From Falsiroseomonas selenitidurans (lineage in GTDB: Bacteria > Pseudomonadota > Alphaproteobacteria > Acetobacterales > Acetobacteraceae), in contig NZ_JAAVNE010000014.1 in assembly GCF_012103215.1 (NCBI RefSeq), forward strand, positions 51,615-115,614: a stretch of DNA of 64,000 nt, in the 5' to 3' direction. Positions 25,618 to 37,352 of this stretch are shown one piece after another. A program made the translations under genes and the position numbers. Below the pieces are notes generated by a model, which saw nothing but the letters and a program-made list of their open reading frames with translations, was not told the DNA's origin and searched no databases. The number at the start of each line of letters is the position of its first letter. Positions within the stretch are counted from its first letter, which is position 1.

Positions 25618-25646
25618 TTGACAGCGGAGCGCCGGGGTTGATCCTC
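25618..25646 (+). promoter_or_regulatory. Candidate promoter of the nuo operon
   Basis: A perfect -35 TTGACA (25618-25623) with a weak -10 (TCCTCT at 25642-25647 after 18 bases, or ATCCTC after 17). It is the best signal in the 285 bases between tRNA-Asp and nuoA, and would leave a leader of about 180 bases. Confidence 0.35.
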
Positions 25647-25832
25647 TGCATGTCAACGCTTCCATCACGCAGAGGCCCTATGGCGGAGCGGGCGCGGCGC
25701 GGCTAATCTGCGCTGCGCTGCAACGCGACATGGAAGGGGCCTGCGGGATTGGCGCAGAGGCTCTCTCTTGGCGCGAAGATGGATCATCCCGGCGGCCGCA
25801 GGGCACGCCGGGGCAAGGACAGCCGAGGCACC

Positions 25833-26201
25833 ATGACCCAGCCGCTGCTGGCGGAATACTTCCCGATCCTGGTCTTCCTGGGCATCGCCGCCGCCATTGC
25901 GTGCGCGATGGTGGGCGGCGCGCTGCTCGCGGCGCGCCAGAAACCCTACGCCGAGAAGCTCTCGGCCTATGAATGCGGCTTCGAGCCGTTCGACGACACG
26001 CGCCGGCGCTTCGATGTGCGATTCTACCTGGTCGCCATCCTGTTCATCATCTTCGACCTGGAAGTGGCCTTCCTGTTTCCCTGGGCGGTGACGCTTGGCG
26101 AGATCGGCTGGTTCGGCTTCCTGTCCATGATGGGGTTTCTGGGCGTGCTGACGGTCGGCTTCATCTATGAGTGGCGCAAGGGCGCGCTGGACTGGGAATG
26201 A
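25833..26201 (+). CDS. nuoA: NADH-quinone oxidoreductase subunit A
   Basis: 122 residues from ATG 25833 (CCGAGG just upstream); the frame is open for 28 more codons but that part is not NuoA-like. Three membrane helices, with the conserved [22 protein letters not shown] loop (shown in part) between helices 1 and 2 and [11 protein letters not shown] in helix 2. NuoA is a membrane subunit of complex I near the quinone channel. It opens the nuo operon. Confidence 0.97.
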   Translation: MTQPLLAEYFPILVFLGIAAAIACAMVGGALLAARQKPYAEKLSAYECGFEPFDDTRRRFDVRFYLVAILFIIFDLEVAFLFPWAVTLGEIGWFGFLSMMGFLGVLTVGFIYEWRKGALDWE

Positions 26202-26241
26202 AGCCTTTTAGGGGACGCCGGCGGGGCGCCCGGAGAATGGC

Positions 26242-26802
26242 ATGAGCGGTACGAACGCAGACGGCTTCGCCTGGAACCGGGAGGCTCTGCCCCCGGGCCC
26301 GGCGCAGGATTCGGTGGTGCGCGGCATCACCGGTGAGATCGAGGAAAAAGGCTTCGTCATCGCCAACCTCGACAAGGTGGTGAACTGGGCCCGGACCGGT
26401 AGCCTCTGGCCGATGACCTTCGGCCTGGCCTGCTGCGCGGTGCCGATGATCCACGCCTACATGGCGCGCTATGACCTGGACCGCTTCGGCATCATCCCGC
26501 GCGGATCGCCGCGGCAGTCGGATGTGATGATCGTGGCCGGCACGCTGACCAACAAGATGGCCCCGGCGCTGCGCAAGGTCTACGACCAGATGTCGGAGCC
26601 GCGCTGGGTCATCTCCATGGGCTCCTGCGCCAATGGCGGCGGCTACTACCACTACAGCTATGCCGTGGTGCGCGGCTGCGACCGCGTGGTGCCGGTGGAT
26701 GTCTATGTCCCCGGCTGCCCGCCGACGGCGGAAGCGCTGGTCTACGGAATCCTGCAATTGCAGAAGAAGATCCGCCGGACGGGAACCATCCTCCGTGGCT
26801 GA
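26242..26802 (+). CDS. nuoB: NADH-quinone oxidoreductase subunit B
   Basis: 186 residues. It carries the terminal [4Fe-4S] cluster N2; the ligands are Cys64 and Cys65 ([10 protein letters not shown]), Cys129 ([10 protein letters not shown]) and Cys159 ([10 protein letters not shown]). N2 hands electrons to quinone at the NuoB/NuoD interface. A GGAGA lies before ATG 26242. It overlaps the start of nuoC by eight bases. Confidence 0.98.
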   Translation: MSGTNADGFAWNREALPPGPAQDSVVRGITGEIEEKGFVIANLDKVVNWARTGSLWPMTFGLACCAVPMIHAYMARYDLDRFGIIPRGSPRQSDVMIVAGTLTNKMAPALRKVYDQMSEPRWVISMGSCANGGGYYHYSYAVVRGCDRVVPVDVYVPGCPPTAEALVYGILQLQKKIRRTGTILRG

Positions 26803-27442
26803 CGCAACCAACCTTCAGGCGCTGGGCGCCGCCATCGCCGAAGCCGCGGGACCCGCAGTGCAGGAGGTGTTCGTGGAGCGGGGCGCGGAGCTGGTGCTGC
26901 GCACCGGGCGCGACACGCTGGTGCCGCTGATGCTGCTGCTGCGCGACGACCCGCGCTTCGCCTTCGAGCAGGTGATGGATATCTGCGGCGTGGACTGGCC
27001 CGAGCGCGCGGAGCGCTTCGAGGTGGTCTACAACCTGCTGAGCCTGTCGCTGAACCGTCGCCTCCGCGTGCTGGTCGCGACCGACGAGCAGACGCCGGTG
27101 CCGAGCCTGATCGGCGTGTGGCCCGCCGCCACCTGGTATGAGCGCGAGGCCTGGGACATGTACGGCATCGTCTTCGCCGGGCAGACCGACCTGCGCCGCC
27201 TGCTGACGGATTACGGCTTCGAGGGCCATCCGCTGCGCAAGGACTTCCCGCTGACCGGGCATGTGCAGGTCCGCTACGACGAAAGCCGCAAGCAGGTTGT
27301 GAACGAGCCTGTCACGCTGACGCAGGATTTCCGTTCGTTTGACTTCCTGAGCCCCTGGGAAGGCATGACCACGCTGCCGGGTGACGAGAAGGTGCACCAG
27401 ATCCGCAGCGAACGCGGGCAGATCGAGGGGCCCCAATCATGA
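26795..27442 (+). CDS. nuoC: NADH-quinone oxidoreductase subunit C
   Basis: 215 residues from a GTG at 26795 that lies inside the end of nuoB, giving an eight-base overlap; upstream codons in this frame are a shadow of nuoB. Family signatures are [15 protein letters not shown], the [12 protein letters not shown] strand and [26 protein letters not shown] segment (about 120-145), the typical 30-kDa subunit motif. NuoC is a peripheral-arm subunit packed against NuoD. Translational coupling to nuoB and nuoD (ATGA) is clear. Confidence 0.96.
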   Translation: MADATNLQALGAAIAEAAGPAVQEVFVERGAELVLRTGRDTLVPLMLLLRDDPRFAFEQVMDICGVDWPERAERFEVVYNLLSLSLNRRLRVLVATDEQTPVPSLIGVWPAATWYEREAWDMYGIVFAGQTDLRRLLTDYGFEGHPLRKDFPLTGHVQVRYDESRKQVVNEPVTLTQDFRSFDFLSPWEGMTTLPGDEKVHQIRSERGQIEGPQS

Positions 27443-28677
27443 GCACCGAACTGGTCTCCGGCCTGCCGCAGATGGATGGCCCGAACGCCTCGCAGAAGCT
27501 GTTCGACGCGGACACGCACACGATCAATTTCGGCCCGCAGCACCCGGCGGCGCATGGCGTGCTGCGCCTGATCCTGGAGATGAAGGGCGAGGTGGTGGAG
27601 CGTGCCGATCCGCATATCGGCCTGCTGCATCGCGGCACCGAGAAGCTGATCGAGTACAAGACCTACCTGCAGGCCATGCCCTACATGGACCGGCTGGATT
27701 ACGTCAGCCCGATGTGCATGGAGCACAGCTTCGTCCTGGCGACGGAGCGGCTGCTCGGCATCGAGAAGGACGTGCCGCTGCGGGCCAAGTGGATCCGCAC
27801 GATGTTCGCGGAGATCACGCGAATCCTGAATCACCTCCTCAATGTCACGACTTACGCCTTGGACGTCGGCGCCATCACGCCCTCGCTCTGGGGGTTCGAG
27901 CAGCGTGAGCATTTGCTGGAATTCTACGAGCAGGTCGGCGGCAGCCATTACCATGTGAACTACTTCCGCGCCGGCGGCGTGGCGAAGGACCTTCCGGCGG
28001 GCCTGGAAGACCGGATCGGCGCCTGGTGCCAGCGCTTTCCGAAGTTCCTCGATGAGCTGGAGGGGCTGCTGACGCAGAACCGCATCTTCAAGCAGCGCAC
28101 CGTCGATATCGGCGTGATGAGCGCGGAGCAGGCGATGGCCTGGGGTTTCTCGGGACCCTGCCTGCGCGCCTCCGGCTGCGCCTGGGACCTGCGCAAGGCG
28201 CAGCCCTACGAGATGTACGAGCTGCTCGACTTCGAGATTCCCGTGGGCGTGCAGGGCGATTGCTACGATCGCTACCTGGTCCGCATGCAGGAAATGCGGC
28301 AGAGCCTGCGCATGGTGGAGCAGTGCCTCAACCATATCCGCCCCGGCCCGGTGAAGATCGCCGACCACAAGATCGCGCCGCCGAGCCGCGGCGAGATGAA
28401 GCGGTCGATGGAAAGCCTGATCCACCACTTCAAGCTCTACACCGAGGGCTACCACGTGCCCGCCGGCGCCACCTACACGGTGACCGAGGCGCCGAAGGGC
28501 GAGTTCGGCGTCTACATGGTGGCGGACGGCACCAACCGGCCCTATCGCTGCAAGATCCGCGCGCCGGGCTATGCGCATCTCCAGGCGATGGAGGCGCTTT
28601 CCAAGGGGCACATGCTGGCGGATGCCGTGGCGATCATCGGCAGCCTCGACATCGTCTTCGGGGAGATCGACCGGTGA
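27439..28677 (+). CDS. nuoD: NADH-quinone oxidoreductase subunit D (49-kDa)
   Basis: 412 residues. Quinone-site signature [14 protein letters not shown] near residue 35, the [15 protein letters not shown] segment with [27 protein letters not shown], and the C-terminal DIVFGEIDR typical of NuoD. It forms the quinone-binding pocket with NuoB and is related to hydrogenase large subunits. Overlaps by four bases with both nuoC (ATGA) and nuoE (GTGA). Confidence 0.98.
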   Translation: MSTELVSGLPQMDGPNASQKLFDADTHTINFGPQHPAAHGVLRLILEMKGEVVERADPHIGLLHRGTEKLIEYKTYLQAMPYMDRLDYVSPMCMEHSFVLATERLLGIEKDVPLRAKWIRTMFAEITRILNHLLNVTTYALDVGAITPSLWGFEQREHLLEFYEQVGGSHYHVNYFRAGGVAKDLPAGLEDRIGAWCQRFPKFLDELEGLLTQNRIFKQRTVDIGVMSAEQAMAWGFSGPCLRASGCAWDLRKAQPYEMYELLDFEIPVGVQGDCYDRYLVRMQEMRQSLRMVEQCLNHIRPGPVKIADHKIAPPSRGEMKRSMESLIHHFKLYTEGYHVPAGATYTVTEAPKGEFGVYMVADGTNRPYRCKIRAPGYAHLQAMEALSKGHMLADAVAIIGSLDIVFGEIDR

Positions 28678-29282
28678 GTTTCGAACAGCCCGAGCACTTC
28701 GCCTTCGACGCCGACAGCGAGACGGAGATCGCGAAGATCCTGTCGAAGTATCCGGAAGCGAAGAAGGCATCCGGCGTTATTCCGCTGCTCTATGTCGTGC
28801 AGCGCCAGATGGGCCGCAGCACCGGCAGCGCCTGGGTGCCGAAGGTGGCGATGGATGTCATCGCCGCGCGCCTGAACATGCCGCCGATCCGGGTGTATGA
28901 GGTCGCGACCTTCTACTTCATGTTCAACATGAAGCCGATCGGGCGGCATCACCTGCAGCTCTGCGGCACCACACCCTGCATGCTGCGCGGCTCGGATGAC
29001 GTGATGCGCGCGTGCCACGACGCGGCGGGCATCCGGCCGGGGCAGAGCAGCTCGGATGGGCTGTTCACGCTGACCGAGGTGGAATGCCTCGGCGCCTGCG
29101 TGAACGCGCCGGTGCTGCAGGTTGATGACGACTACTACGAGGATCTCGACTACGACCGTACCGTGGCGCTGATCGAGGCGCTGAAGCGCGGCGAGCGTCC
29201 GGCGCCCGGCAGCAGCATCGGCCGGCAGACCAGCGCGCCGGAAGGCGGGCCACTGACGCTGATCGACGTGGGGGGGGAATAG
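28674..29282 (+). CDS. nuoE: NADH-quinone oxidoreductase subunit E (24-kDa)
   Basis: 202 residues from GTG 28674, overlapping the nuoD stop by four bases. Thioredoxin-like fold with the [2Fe-2S] N1a ligands in CGTTPC (C-x4-C) and ECLGAC (C-x3-C). The helical start [21 protein letters not shown] is family-typical. The C-terminal extension of about 40 residues ([18 protein letters not shown]) is alphaproteobacterial in style. NuoE pairs with NuoF in the NADH-oxidising module. Confidence 0.97.
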   Translation: MSFEQPEHFAFDADSETEIAKILSKYPEAKKASGVIPLLYVVQRQMGRSTGSAWVPKVAMDVIAARLNMPPIRVYEVATFYFMFNMKPIGRHHLQLCGTTPCMLRGSDDVMRACHDAAGIRPGQSSSDGLFTLTEVECLGACVNAPVLQVDDDYYEDLDYDRTVALIEALKRGERPAPGSSIGRQTSAPEGGPLTLIDVGGE

Positions 29283-29285
29283 GCC

Positions 29286-30595
<1,310 letters not shown>

Positions 30596-30596
<1 letters not shown>

Positions 30597-30865
30597 TGGC
30601 GGAGATCACCGGCAAGGCCGGCCCGATCACCATCGCCGGCTGCAATGCCGCCGGCAGCCTGGTGAAGGGCACGACGATGACCGGCAGCCGCATCGAGGGC
30701 AGCAACCTCGGCGGCACCGTGTTCGAGGGCGCGACGCTGGCCGGCGCGCAGTTCAAGGCCTGCGACCTTTCGGGCGTGCAGGTGACGGGTTCCGGGCTGG
30801 TGGGCATGACGATCGATGGCGTGGCCGTCGAGGCGCTGTTCGCGGCCTACAGGAAGGTGGCGTGA
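30596..30865 (+). CDS. Pentapeptide-repeat mini-protein inside the nuo operon
   Basis: 89 residues, ATG 30596 sharing one base with the nuoF stop and its own TGA sharing one base with the nuoG ATG, so it is fully embedded and coupled. After a 30-residue start, eleven or so consecutive five-residue units read TTMTG SRIEG SNLGG then TVFEG ATLAG AQFKA and CDLSG VQVTG SGLVG, ending MTIDG VAVEA. The central position is hydrophobic (M, I, L, F, V) and the fifth is usually Gly, which is the pentapeptide-repeat beta-helix pattern. It is not one of the 14 core complex I subunits. A role in complex I assembly or stability is inference from position. No signal peptide or cofactor motif. Confidence 0.8.
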
Positions 30866-32922
30866 TGGCAAAGGTCACGGTTGACGGGATCGAGGTCGAG
30901 GTCCCGAACGGCGCCACGGTGCTGCAGGCCTGCGAGGCCGCGGGCAAGGAAATTCCGCGCTTCTGCTACCATGAGCGGCTGAGCGTGGCCGGCAATTGCC
31001 GCATGTGCCTGGTGGAAGTGGAGAAGGCGCCGAAGCCCGTCGCCTCCTGCGCCTATCCGGTGGCGGACGGCATGGTGGTGAAGACGGATAGTCCCATCGT
31101 GCGGAACGCACGTAGGGGCGTCATGGAATTCCTGCTGATCAACCACCCGCTGGACTGCCCGATCTGCGACCAGGGCGGCGAGTGCGACCTGCAGGACCAG
31201 GCCGTGGGCTACGGCATGGACCACAGCCGCTACCGCGAGGCCAAGCGGTCGGTGAAGGACAAGTATGTCGGCCCGCTGATCAAGACGATCATGACGCGCT
31301 GCATCCAGTGCACGCGCTGCGTCCGCTTCGCGGCCGAGGTCGCCGGCGTGCCGGAACTCGGTGCGACCAACCGCGGCGAGAATATGGAAATCGGCACCTA
31401 TGTCGAGAAGGCGCTGACCAGCGAGCTGTCCGGCAATTTGATCGACATCTGCCCGGTGGGCGCGCTGACCAGCCGGCCCTACGCCTTCGTCTCCCGCCCC
31501 TGGGAGCTGCGCAAGACCGAGGGCATCGACGTCCAGGACGCCACCGGCACCAACATCCGCATCGACACGCGGGGGCCGGAGGTGCTGCGCATCCTGCCGC
31601 GCATCAATGAGGAGGTGAACGAGGAGTGGATGGCCGATCGTGGCCGCTTCTCCTTCGACGGCCTGAAGCGCCGCCGGCTTGACCGTCCCTGGCTGCGGGT
31701 CGACGGCAAGCTGAAGCCGGTGAGCTGGGGCGAAGCCTTTGCCGCCATCGCCGCCCGGCTGAAGGGACTGCCCGGCGATCGCATCGGCGCCGTGGCCGGC
31801 GATCTGGTGGAAGCCGAAAGCCTGTTCGCGCTGAAGGCGCTGATGGCGCGGCTGGGTTCGGCCAATCTCGACTGCCGCCAGGATGGCGCGGCGATCGACG
31901 CCTCGCGGCCGGATTTCTACCGCTTCAACACCACCATCGGCGGCATCGACGAGGCCGACGCGCTGCTCATCATCGGGTCCAACCCGCGCCATGAGGCGCC
32001 GGTGATCAATGCGCGGATCCGCAAGCGCTGGACCGCCGGGCGCTTCCCGGTCGGGCGCATCGGGCCGGCAGGCGTGGATCTGACCTATCCGCACCAGCAT
32101 CTCGGCGAGGGGCCGGCGACGCTGCGCACCCTGCTGGACGGCACGCATTGGTTCACCGAGGCGTTCCGCGCCGCGAAGAAGCCGATGGTGCTGCTGGGCC
32201 GCGGCGCGCTGGCGCGGCCGGATGGCGCCGCGGTGCTTGCTGCCGCCTGGCAGATCGCGGCCGGCGCCGATGCGCTGCGGCCCGATTGGCACGGCTTCAA
32301 CCTGCTGCACCTGTTCGGCGGCCAGGTCGGCGCGCTGGCGCTCGGCTTCCTGCCGGGCGAGGGGGCCAAGGACCTCGGCGCGATGCTCGGCGGCGGGGTG
32401 GATGTGCTGTGGCTGCTGGGGGCGGATGGGATCGACCCGGCGGCGATGCCGCCCGAGACCTTCGTCATCTACCAGGGCCATCATGGCGACCGCGGCGCGT
32501 CGCGCGCCGACGTGATCCTGCCCGGCGCCGCCTATACCGAGAAGGACGGCACCTGGGTGAACACCGAGGGCCGCGTGCAGCGCAGCCACCTGGCCATCTA
32601 CCCGCCGGGCGAGGCGCGGGAGGATTGGCGGATCATCCGTGCGGCAAGCGAGGCGCTGGGGGCGACGCTGCCCTTCGACAGCCTGGCGCAGCTGCGCGCG
32701 GCGATGCCGCTGGCCGAGGGCCTGGTACGCGGCTTCGCGGCGGATGCGGCCGGGCCGGCCGGCGATCCCGCCGCCCTGTCGGATGCACCCTTCGCGCCGA
32801 ACCTGGCCAACTACCACCAGGCCGATGTGATCTCCCGCGCCAGCGCCGTGATGGCGCAATGCGCGACGACCTATGGCGAGGCGAGTTTCGACACGGCCGT
32901 TGCCGTGGCGGCGGCGGAGTAG
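30865..32922 (+). CDS. nuoG: NADH-quinone oxidoreductase subunit G (75-kDa)
   Basis: 685 residues from ATG 30865 (AGGAAGG seven bases upstream). The N-terminal ferredoxin-like [2Fe-2S] region has FCYHERLSVAGNCRMCLVE and later SCAYPV. N5 lies in HPLDCPICDQGGECDLQDQ (His and Cys ligands), N4 in CIQCTRCVRFA with the distal Cys in IDICPVGALTSRPY. The C-terminal molybdopterin-oxidoreductase-like part (about 215 onward) is present but lacks a cofactor. It is the largest peripheral-arm subunit. Confidence 0.98.
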   Translation: MAKVTVDGIEVEVPNGATVLQACEAAGKEIPRFCYHERLSVAGNCRMCLVEVEKAPKPVASCAYPVADGMVVKTDSPIVRNARRGVMEFLLINHPLDCPICDQGGECDLQDQAVGYGMDHSRYREAKRSVKDKYVGPLIKTIMTRCIQCTRCVRFAAEVAGVPELGATNRGENMEIGTYVEKALTSELSGNLIDICPVGALTSRPYAFVSRPWELRKTEGIDVQDATGTNIRIDTRGPEVLRILPRINEEVNEEWMADRGRFSFDGLKRRRLDRPWLRVDGKLKPVSWGEAFAAIAARLKGLPGDRIGAVAGDLVEAESLFALKALMARLGSANLDCRQDGAAIDASRPDFYRFNTTIGGIDEADALLIIGSNPRHEAPVINARIRKRWTAGRFPVGRIGPAGVDLTYPHQHLGEGPATLRTLLDGTHWFTEAFRAAKKPMVLLGRGALARPDGAAVLAAAWQIAAGADALRPDWHGFNLLHLFGGQVGALALGFLPGEGAKDLGAMLGGGVDVLWLLGADGIDPAAMPPETFVIYQGHHGDRGASRADVILPGAAYTEKDGTWVNTEGRVQRSHLAIYPPGEAREDWRIIRAASEALGATLPFDSLAQLRAAMPLAEGLVRGFAADAAGPAGDPAALSDAPFAPNLANYHQADVISRASAVMAQCATTYGEASFDTAVAVAAAE

Positions 32923-32928
32923 TCCGGG

Positions 32929-33936
32929 ATGGATGCCTTCCTTGCAACCCCCGTCGGCGTGCTGGCGCTGACCGTCGCGCAGGCGATGGCGCTGCTGGTG
33001 CCGCTGCTGATCGGCGTCGCCTACCTGACCTGGGCGGAGCGCAAGATCCTGGGCGCCATGCAGATGCGCAAGGGCCCCAACGTGGTCGGTCCCTTCGGCA
33101 TGCTGCAGCCCTTCGCGGATGCGCTGAAGATGCTGATGAAGGAGACCATCATTCCTTCCGGCGCGTCGCGCGCGCTGTTCATCATGGCGCCGATGATCAC
33201 CTTCACCCTGGCCATGCTGGCCTGGGCGGTGATCCCGGTGAATGATGGCTGGGCGATCGCCGACATCAATGTCGGCATCCTGTACCTGTTCGCGATCTCC
33301 TCGCTCGGCGTCTATGGGATCATCATCGCCGGCTGGGCGTCGAACTCGAAATACGCCTTCCTCGGCGCGCTGCGGTCGGCGGCGCAGATGGTGAGCTACG
33401 AGGTCTCCATGGGCTTCGTCATCGTCACCGTGCTGCTCTGCGTCGGCTCGCTGAACCTGTCCGAGATCGTGCGGGCGCAGGAGGGGATGTGGTTCATCAT
33501 CCCGCTCTTCCCGATGTTCATCATCATGTTCATCAGCGCCCTGGCCGAGACCAACCGCGCGCCCTTCGACCTGCCGGAAGGCGAGTCCGAGCTGGTGGCG
33601 GGCTTCTTCGTCGAATACAGCTCGATGTCCTTCGCGCTGTTCTTCCTCGGCGAATACGCGAACATGATCCTGATGAGCGCGCTCATCACCATCCTGTTCC
33701 TCGGCGGCTGGTACGGGCCCTTCGGGCTGCTGCCGGCGCTCGGGCCGCTATGGTTCGTGCTGAAGATCTGCTTCTGCCTGTTCGTCTTCGTCTGGGTGCG
33801 CGCCACCTTCCCGCGCTACCGCTACGACCAGCTCATGCGGCTGGGCTGGAAGGTGTTCCTGCCGTTCAGCCTGGTGTGGCTGGTGATCACCGCTGCGGCG
33901 CTGAAGATCTTCGGCTGGCTGCCGGGAGGAGTGTGA
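32929..33936 (+). CDS. nuoH: NADH-quinone oxidoreductase subunit H
   Basis: 335 residues with eight predicted membrane helices. Signatures are [23 protein letters not shown] (in part) after helix 1, [10 protein letters not shown], and the quinone-channel loop [20 protein letters not shown]. NuoH joins the membrane arm to the quinone site and is essential for coupling. It begins six bases after nuoG and is followed by nuoI after three. Confidence 0.98.
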   Translation: MDAFLATPVGVLALTVAQAMALLVPLLIGVAYLTWAERKILGAMQMRKGPNVVGPFGMLQPFADALKMLMKETIIPSGASRALFIMAPMITFTLAMLAWAVIPVNDGWAIADINVGILYLFAISSLGVYGIIIAGWASNSKYAFLGALRSAAQMVSYEVSMGFVIVTVLLCVGSLNLSEIVRAQEGMWFIIPLFPMFIIMFISALAETNRAPFDLPEGESELVAGFFVEYSSMSFALFFLGEYANMILMSALITILFLGGWYGPFGLLPALGPLWFVLKICFCLFVFVWVRATFPRYRYDQLMRLGWKVFLPFSLVWLVITAAALKIFGWLPGGV

Positions 33937-33939
33937 GCC

Positions 33940-34428
33940 ATGGCAAGTCTGGACCGGATGGCGCGCAGCCTGCTGATGGCGGAACTCGCCGGGGGCATGT
34001 GGCTGACGCTGAAGCAGTTCTTCAGCCCGAAGGCGACCATCAACTACCCGCATGAGAAGGCGCCGCTCTCGCCGCGCTTCAAGGGGGAGCACGCGCTGCG
34101 CCGCTACCCGAATGGCGAGGAACGCTGCATCGCCTGCAAGCTGTGCGAGGCGATCTGCCCCGCCCAGGCCATCACCATCGAGGCCGAGCCGCGCGAGGAC
34201 GGGTCCCGTCGCACCACGCGCTACGACATCGACATGACGAAGTGCATCTATTGCGGCCTATGCGAGGAAGCCTGCCCGGTGGATGCGATCGTCGAGGGGC
34301 CGAACCTGGAATTCGCCACCGAGACGCGGTCGGAACTGATCTACGACAAGAACCGGCTGCTGGATAACGGGGACAGGTGGGAAGCCATCCTGGCCCAGCG
34401 CCTCACCCTCGACGCGCCGTATCGCTGA
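33940..34428 (+). CDS. nuoI: NADH-quinone oxidoreductase subunit I (2 x [4Fe-4S])
   Basis: 162 residues. Two ferredoxin motifs, [15 protein letters not shown] and [15 protein letters not shown], ligate clusters N6a and N6b that pass electrons to N2. The N-terminal amphipathic helix precedes the typical [23 protein letters not shown] region. Length matches the alphaproteobacterial/mitochondrial TYKY type. Confidence 0.98.
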   Translation: MASLDRMARSLLMAELAGGMWLTLKQFFSPKATINYPHEKAPLSPRFKGEHALRRYPNGEERCIACKLCEAICPAQAITIEAEPREDGSRRTTRYDIDMTKCIYCGLCEEACPVDAIVEGPNLEFATETRSELIYDKNRLLDNGDRWEAILAQRLTLDAPYR

Positions 34429-34439
34429 AGGGCCGGTCC

Positions 34440-35120
34440 ATGATCGCCGCCATCGCCTTCTACCTGTTCGCCGCCGTGCTGATCGCCAGCGCGGTCATGG
34501 TGGTGACCAGCCGCAATCCCGTGCACTCCGTGCTGTTCCTGATCCTGGCCTTCTTCAACGCCGCGGCGCTGTTCCTGCTGGCCGGTGCCGAGTTCCTGGC
34601 GATGATCCTGGTCATCGTCTATGTCGGCGCCGTCGCCGTGCTGTTCCTCTTCGTCGTGATGATGCTGGACGTGGACTTCTCCGCCGTGCGGGAAGGCTTC
34701 CAGAAATACGCGCCGGTGGGCGGCGCGGTGGGCGCCATCCTGTTCCTGGAACTGGTGCTGGTCTTCGGCAGCTGGACCTTCGCCGAGGAGGCCGGGGCGC
34801 TGCGGGTGAACCCGATGCCGATCGGCGTCGACAACACGCGCGCCATCGGGCGCATCCTCTACACGGACCATGTCTGGCTGTTCCAGCTGGCCGGGCTGAT
34901 CCTGCTGGTCGCCATGATCGGCGCCATCGTGCTGACGCTGCGCGGCCGCGCCACCTCGAAGCGGCAGGACATCTCGAAGCAGGTGAACCGCCTGGGCAGT
35001 GTCAACCTGCGCCAGGTGCGCAGCGGCGCCGGCCTTGCCGAGATCGGCATCGAGCGTCCGCCGGTGGACCCGCCGCCGGCGCCGAAGCAGGTGGAACATC
35101 ATGGCGGGGGGCACCACTGA
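34440..35120 (+). CDS. nuoJ: NADH-quinone oxidoreductase subunit J
   Basis: 226 residues from ATG 34440 (GAAGGG upstream). Five hydrophobic helices; the conserved third-helix run [20 protein letters not shown] with its pi-bulge region is visible, after [17 protein letters not shown]. The C-terminus is a soluble tail rich in Pro, His and Gln ([16 protein letters not shown]), longer than in E. coli. Its stop shares one base with the nuoK ATG. Confidence 0.96.
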   Translation: MIAAIAFYLFAAVLIASAVMVVTSRNPVHSVLFLILAFFNAAALFLLAGAEFLAMILVIVYVGAVAVLFLFVVMMLDVDFSAVREGFQKYAPVGGAVGAILFLELVLVFGSWTFAEEAGALRVNPMPIGVDNTRAIGRILYTDHVWLFQLAGLILLVAMIGAIVLTLRGRATSKRQDISKQVNRLGSVNLRQVRSGAGLAEIGIERPPVDPPPAPKQVEHHGGGHH

Positions 35121-35431
35121 TGCTGGCCATCGGCCTTGCGCACTACCTGACGGTGGGCGCCGTCCTCTTCGTGCTGGGCATCCTCGGCATCTTCCTGAAC
35201 CGGAAGAACATCATCGTCATCCTGATGTCGGTGGAGCTGATCCTGCTGTCGGTGAATTTGAACCTGGTCGCCTTCTCGGCCCGGCTCAACGACCTCACCG
35301 GCCAGATCTTCGCCATGCTGATCCTGACCGTCGCGGCCGCGGAAGCCGCCATCGGGCTCGCCATCGTCGTCATCCACTACCGCAACCGCGGCACGATCGA
35401 GGTGGACGACGTGTCCACCCTGAAGGGCTGA
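35120..35431 (+). CDS. nuoK: NADH-quinone oxidoreductase subunit K
   Basis: 103 residues, three membrane helices. Conserved proton-path glutamates are in [18 protein letters not shown] and in [13 protein letters not shown]. Homologous to MrpC antiporter subunits. Start overlaps nuoJ by one base; nuoL follows after four bases. Confidence 0.98.
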   Translation: MLAIGLAHYLTVGAVLFVLGILGIFLNRKNIIVILMSVELILLSVNLNLVAFSARLNDLTGQIFAMLILTVAAAEAAIGLAIVVIHYRNRGTIEVDDVSTLKG

Positions 35432-35435
35432 GCCC

Positions 35436-37352
35436 ATGTATGTCGGCGCCATCTTCTTCCCGCTCCTCGGCGCGAGCATCGCGGGCTTCCTCGGCCGCTG
35501 GATCGGCGACCGGGCCGCGCAATGGGTCACCGTCGCCTGCATGGCGCTGGCGGCCGTCTGCGGCATCGGGGCCTTCGCGCAGGTGGCGCTTGGCAGCCAG
35601 CCGCTGGTGCAGCCCATCTTCACCTTCATCGATGTCGGCGGCTTCGAGGTTTCCTGGGCGCTGCGCTACGACACGCTGAGCGTGGTGATGGTGGCCATGG
35701 TCACCTTCATCTCCACGCTCATCCACCTGTATTCCGTGGGCTACATGTCGCATGACGCGACCATCCCGCGCTTCTTCGCCTATCTGTCGCTGTTCACCTT
35801 CATGATGCTGATGCTGGTGACCGCGGACAACCTGGTGCAGCTGTTCTTCGGCTGGGAAGGCGTGGGCCTCGCGAGCTACCTGCTGATCGGCTACTGGTAT
35901 GAGCGCGAAAGCGCCAACCGTGCGGCGATGAAGGCCTTCATCGTCAACCGCGTCGGCGACCTGTTCTTCATGCTCGGCCTGGCGCTGACCTTCTGGACCT
36001 TCCAGTCGGTGGAGTTCGACACGATCTTCGCCGCGGTGGACCGGGTGCGGGACGCCACCTTCCTCGGCCTGCCCTCGCTCGAGGTGATCGCGCTGCTGCT
36101 GTTCCTCGGCGCCTGCGGCAAATCGGCGCAGCTCGGCCTGCACACCTGGCTGCCGGACGCGATGGAAGGGCCGACGCCGGTCTCCGCGCTGATCCATGCG
36201 GCGACGATGGTGACCGCCGGCGTCTTCCTGATGGTGCGCATGTCGCCGGTGCTGGAATACGCGCCGAACGTGCTCGCGCTGATCACCATCGTCGGCGCCT
36301 CCACCGCCATCTTCGCCGCGACGATCGGCTGCGTGCAGAACGACATCAAGCGGATCATCGCCTATTCCACCTGCTCGCAGCTCGGCTACATGTTCTTCGC
36401 GGTGGGGGTGGGCGCCTACCAGGCGGCGATGTTCCACCTGTTCACCCACGCCTTCTTCAAGGCGCTGCTGTTCCTGGGCGCCGGTTCCGTGATCCACGCG
36501 ATGTCGGACGAACAGGACATCCGCCGCATGGGCGGCATCTGGAAGAAGATCCCGCTCACCTATGTGATGATGTGGGTCGGCTCCCTGGCGCTGGCCGGCG
36601 TGCCCTTCTTCGCCGGCTACTACTCCAAGGACATGGTGCTGGAGGTGGCCTATGCGGCGCATAGCGGGGCAGGGACCTACGCCTTCGCCATGGGCCTGCT
36701 GGCCGCCTTCCTCACCGCCTTCTATTCCTGGCGCCTGATCATCCTGACCTTCCACGGCGCGCCGCGGGCCGACCACCACACGATGGAGCATGTGCACGAA
36801 AGCCCCTGGACCATGGCGGTGCCGCTGCTGGTGCTCTCGGGCGGCGCGGTGGTGACGGGCTTCAGCTTCTACGAGTTCTTCGTCGGCCACCACCAGGCGC
36901 ATTTCTGGAACGGCGCCATCTTCACCGCCGCGCACAACCAGATCCTGGAACACGCGCACCATGTGCCGGACTGGGTGCCGCTGGCGCCGACGGTGGTGGG
37001 CTTGGCCGGCATCGCGCTGGCCTACCTGATGTACATGTTCGTCCCCGCGCTGCCGGGCAAGCTGGCCGGCGCCTTCCCGGCGGTGCACCGCTTCCTGCTG
37101 AACAAGTGGTATTTCGACGAGCTGTACGACGCCATCTTCGTCCGCCCGGCGATGCGCATCGCCGATGCGCTGTGGAAAACCGGCGATGCCCGGCTGATCG
37201 ACGGTATGCCGAACGGCGTCGCCGCCCTGGCGGTGGATGTCGCCGATGGCGCGGTGCGCCTGCAATCCGGCCGCGTGGCCAGCTACGCCTTCACCATGAT
37301 CATCGGATTGGTCCTGTTCGTGAGCCTGCTCCTGGTGGGGATGCCCCGATGA
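35436..37352 (+). CDS. nuoL: NADH-quinone oxidoreductase subunit L
   Basis: 638 residues. Antiporter-like proton channel with the conserved Glu in [16 protein letters not shown], the helix-7 Lys region [22 protein letters not shown] (in part), and [16 protein letters not shown]. The long C-terminal lateral helix that lies along the membrane arm follows the antiporter core ([17 protein letters not shown] and beyond). Overlaps nuoM by four bases (ATGA). Confidence 0.98.
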   Translation: MYVGAIFFPLLGASIAGFLGRWIGDRAAQWVTVACMALAAVCGIGAFAQVALGSQPLVQPIFTFIDVGGFEVSWALRYDTLSVVMVAMVTFISTLIHLYSVGYMSHDATIPRFFAYLSLFTFMMLMLVTADNLVQLFFGWEGVGLASYLLIGYWYERESANRAAMKAFIVNRVGDLFFMLGLALTFWTFQSVEFDTIFAAVDRVRDATFLGLPSLEVIALLLFLGACGKSAQLGLHTWLPDAMEGPTPVSALIHAATMVTAGVFLMVRMSPVLEYAPNVLALITIVGASTAIFAATIGCVQNDIKRIIAYSTCSQLGYMFFAVGVGAYQAAMFHLFTHAFFKALLFLGAGSVIHAMSDEQDIRRMGGIWKKIPLTYVMMWVGSLALAGVPFFAGYYSKDMVLEVAYAAHSGAGTYAFAMGLLAAFLTAFYSWRLIILTFHGAPRADHHTMEHVHESPWTMAVPLLVLSGGAVVTGFSFYEFFVGHHQAHFWNGAIFTAAHNQILEHAHHVPDWVPLAPTVVGLAGIALAYLMYMFVPALPGKLAGAFPAVHRFLLNKWYFDELYDAIFVRPAMRIADALWKTGDARLIDGMPNGVAALAVDVADGAVRLQSGRVASYAFTMIIGLVLFVSLLLVGMPR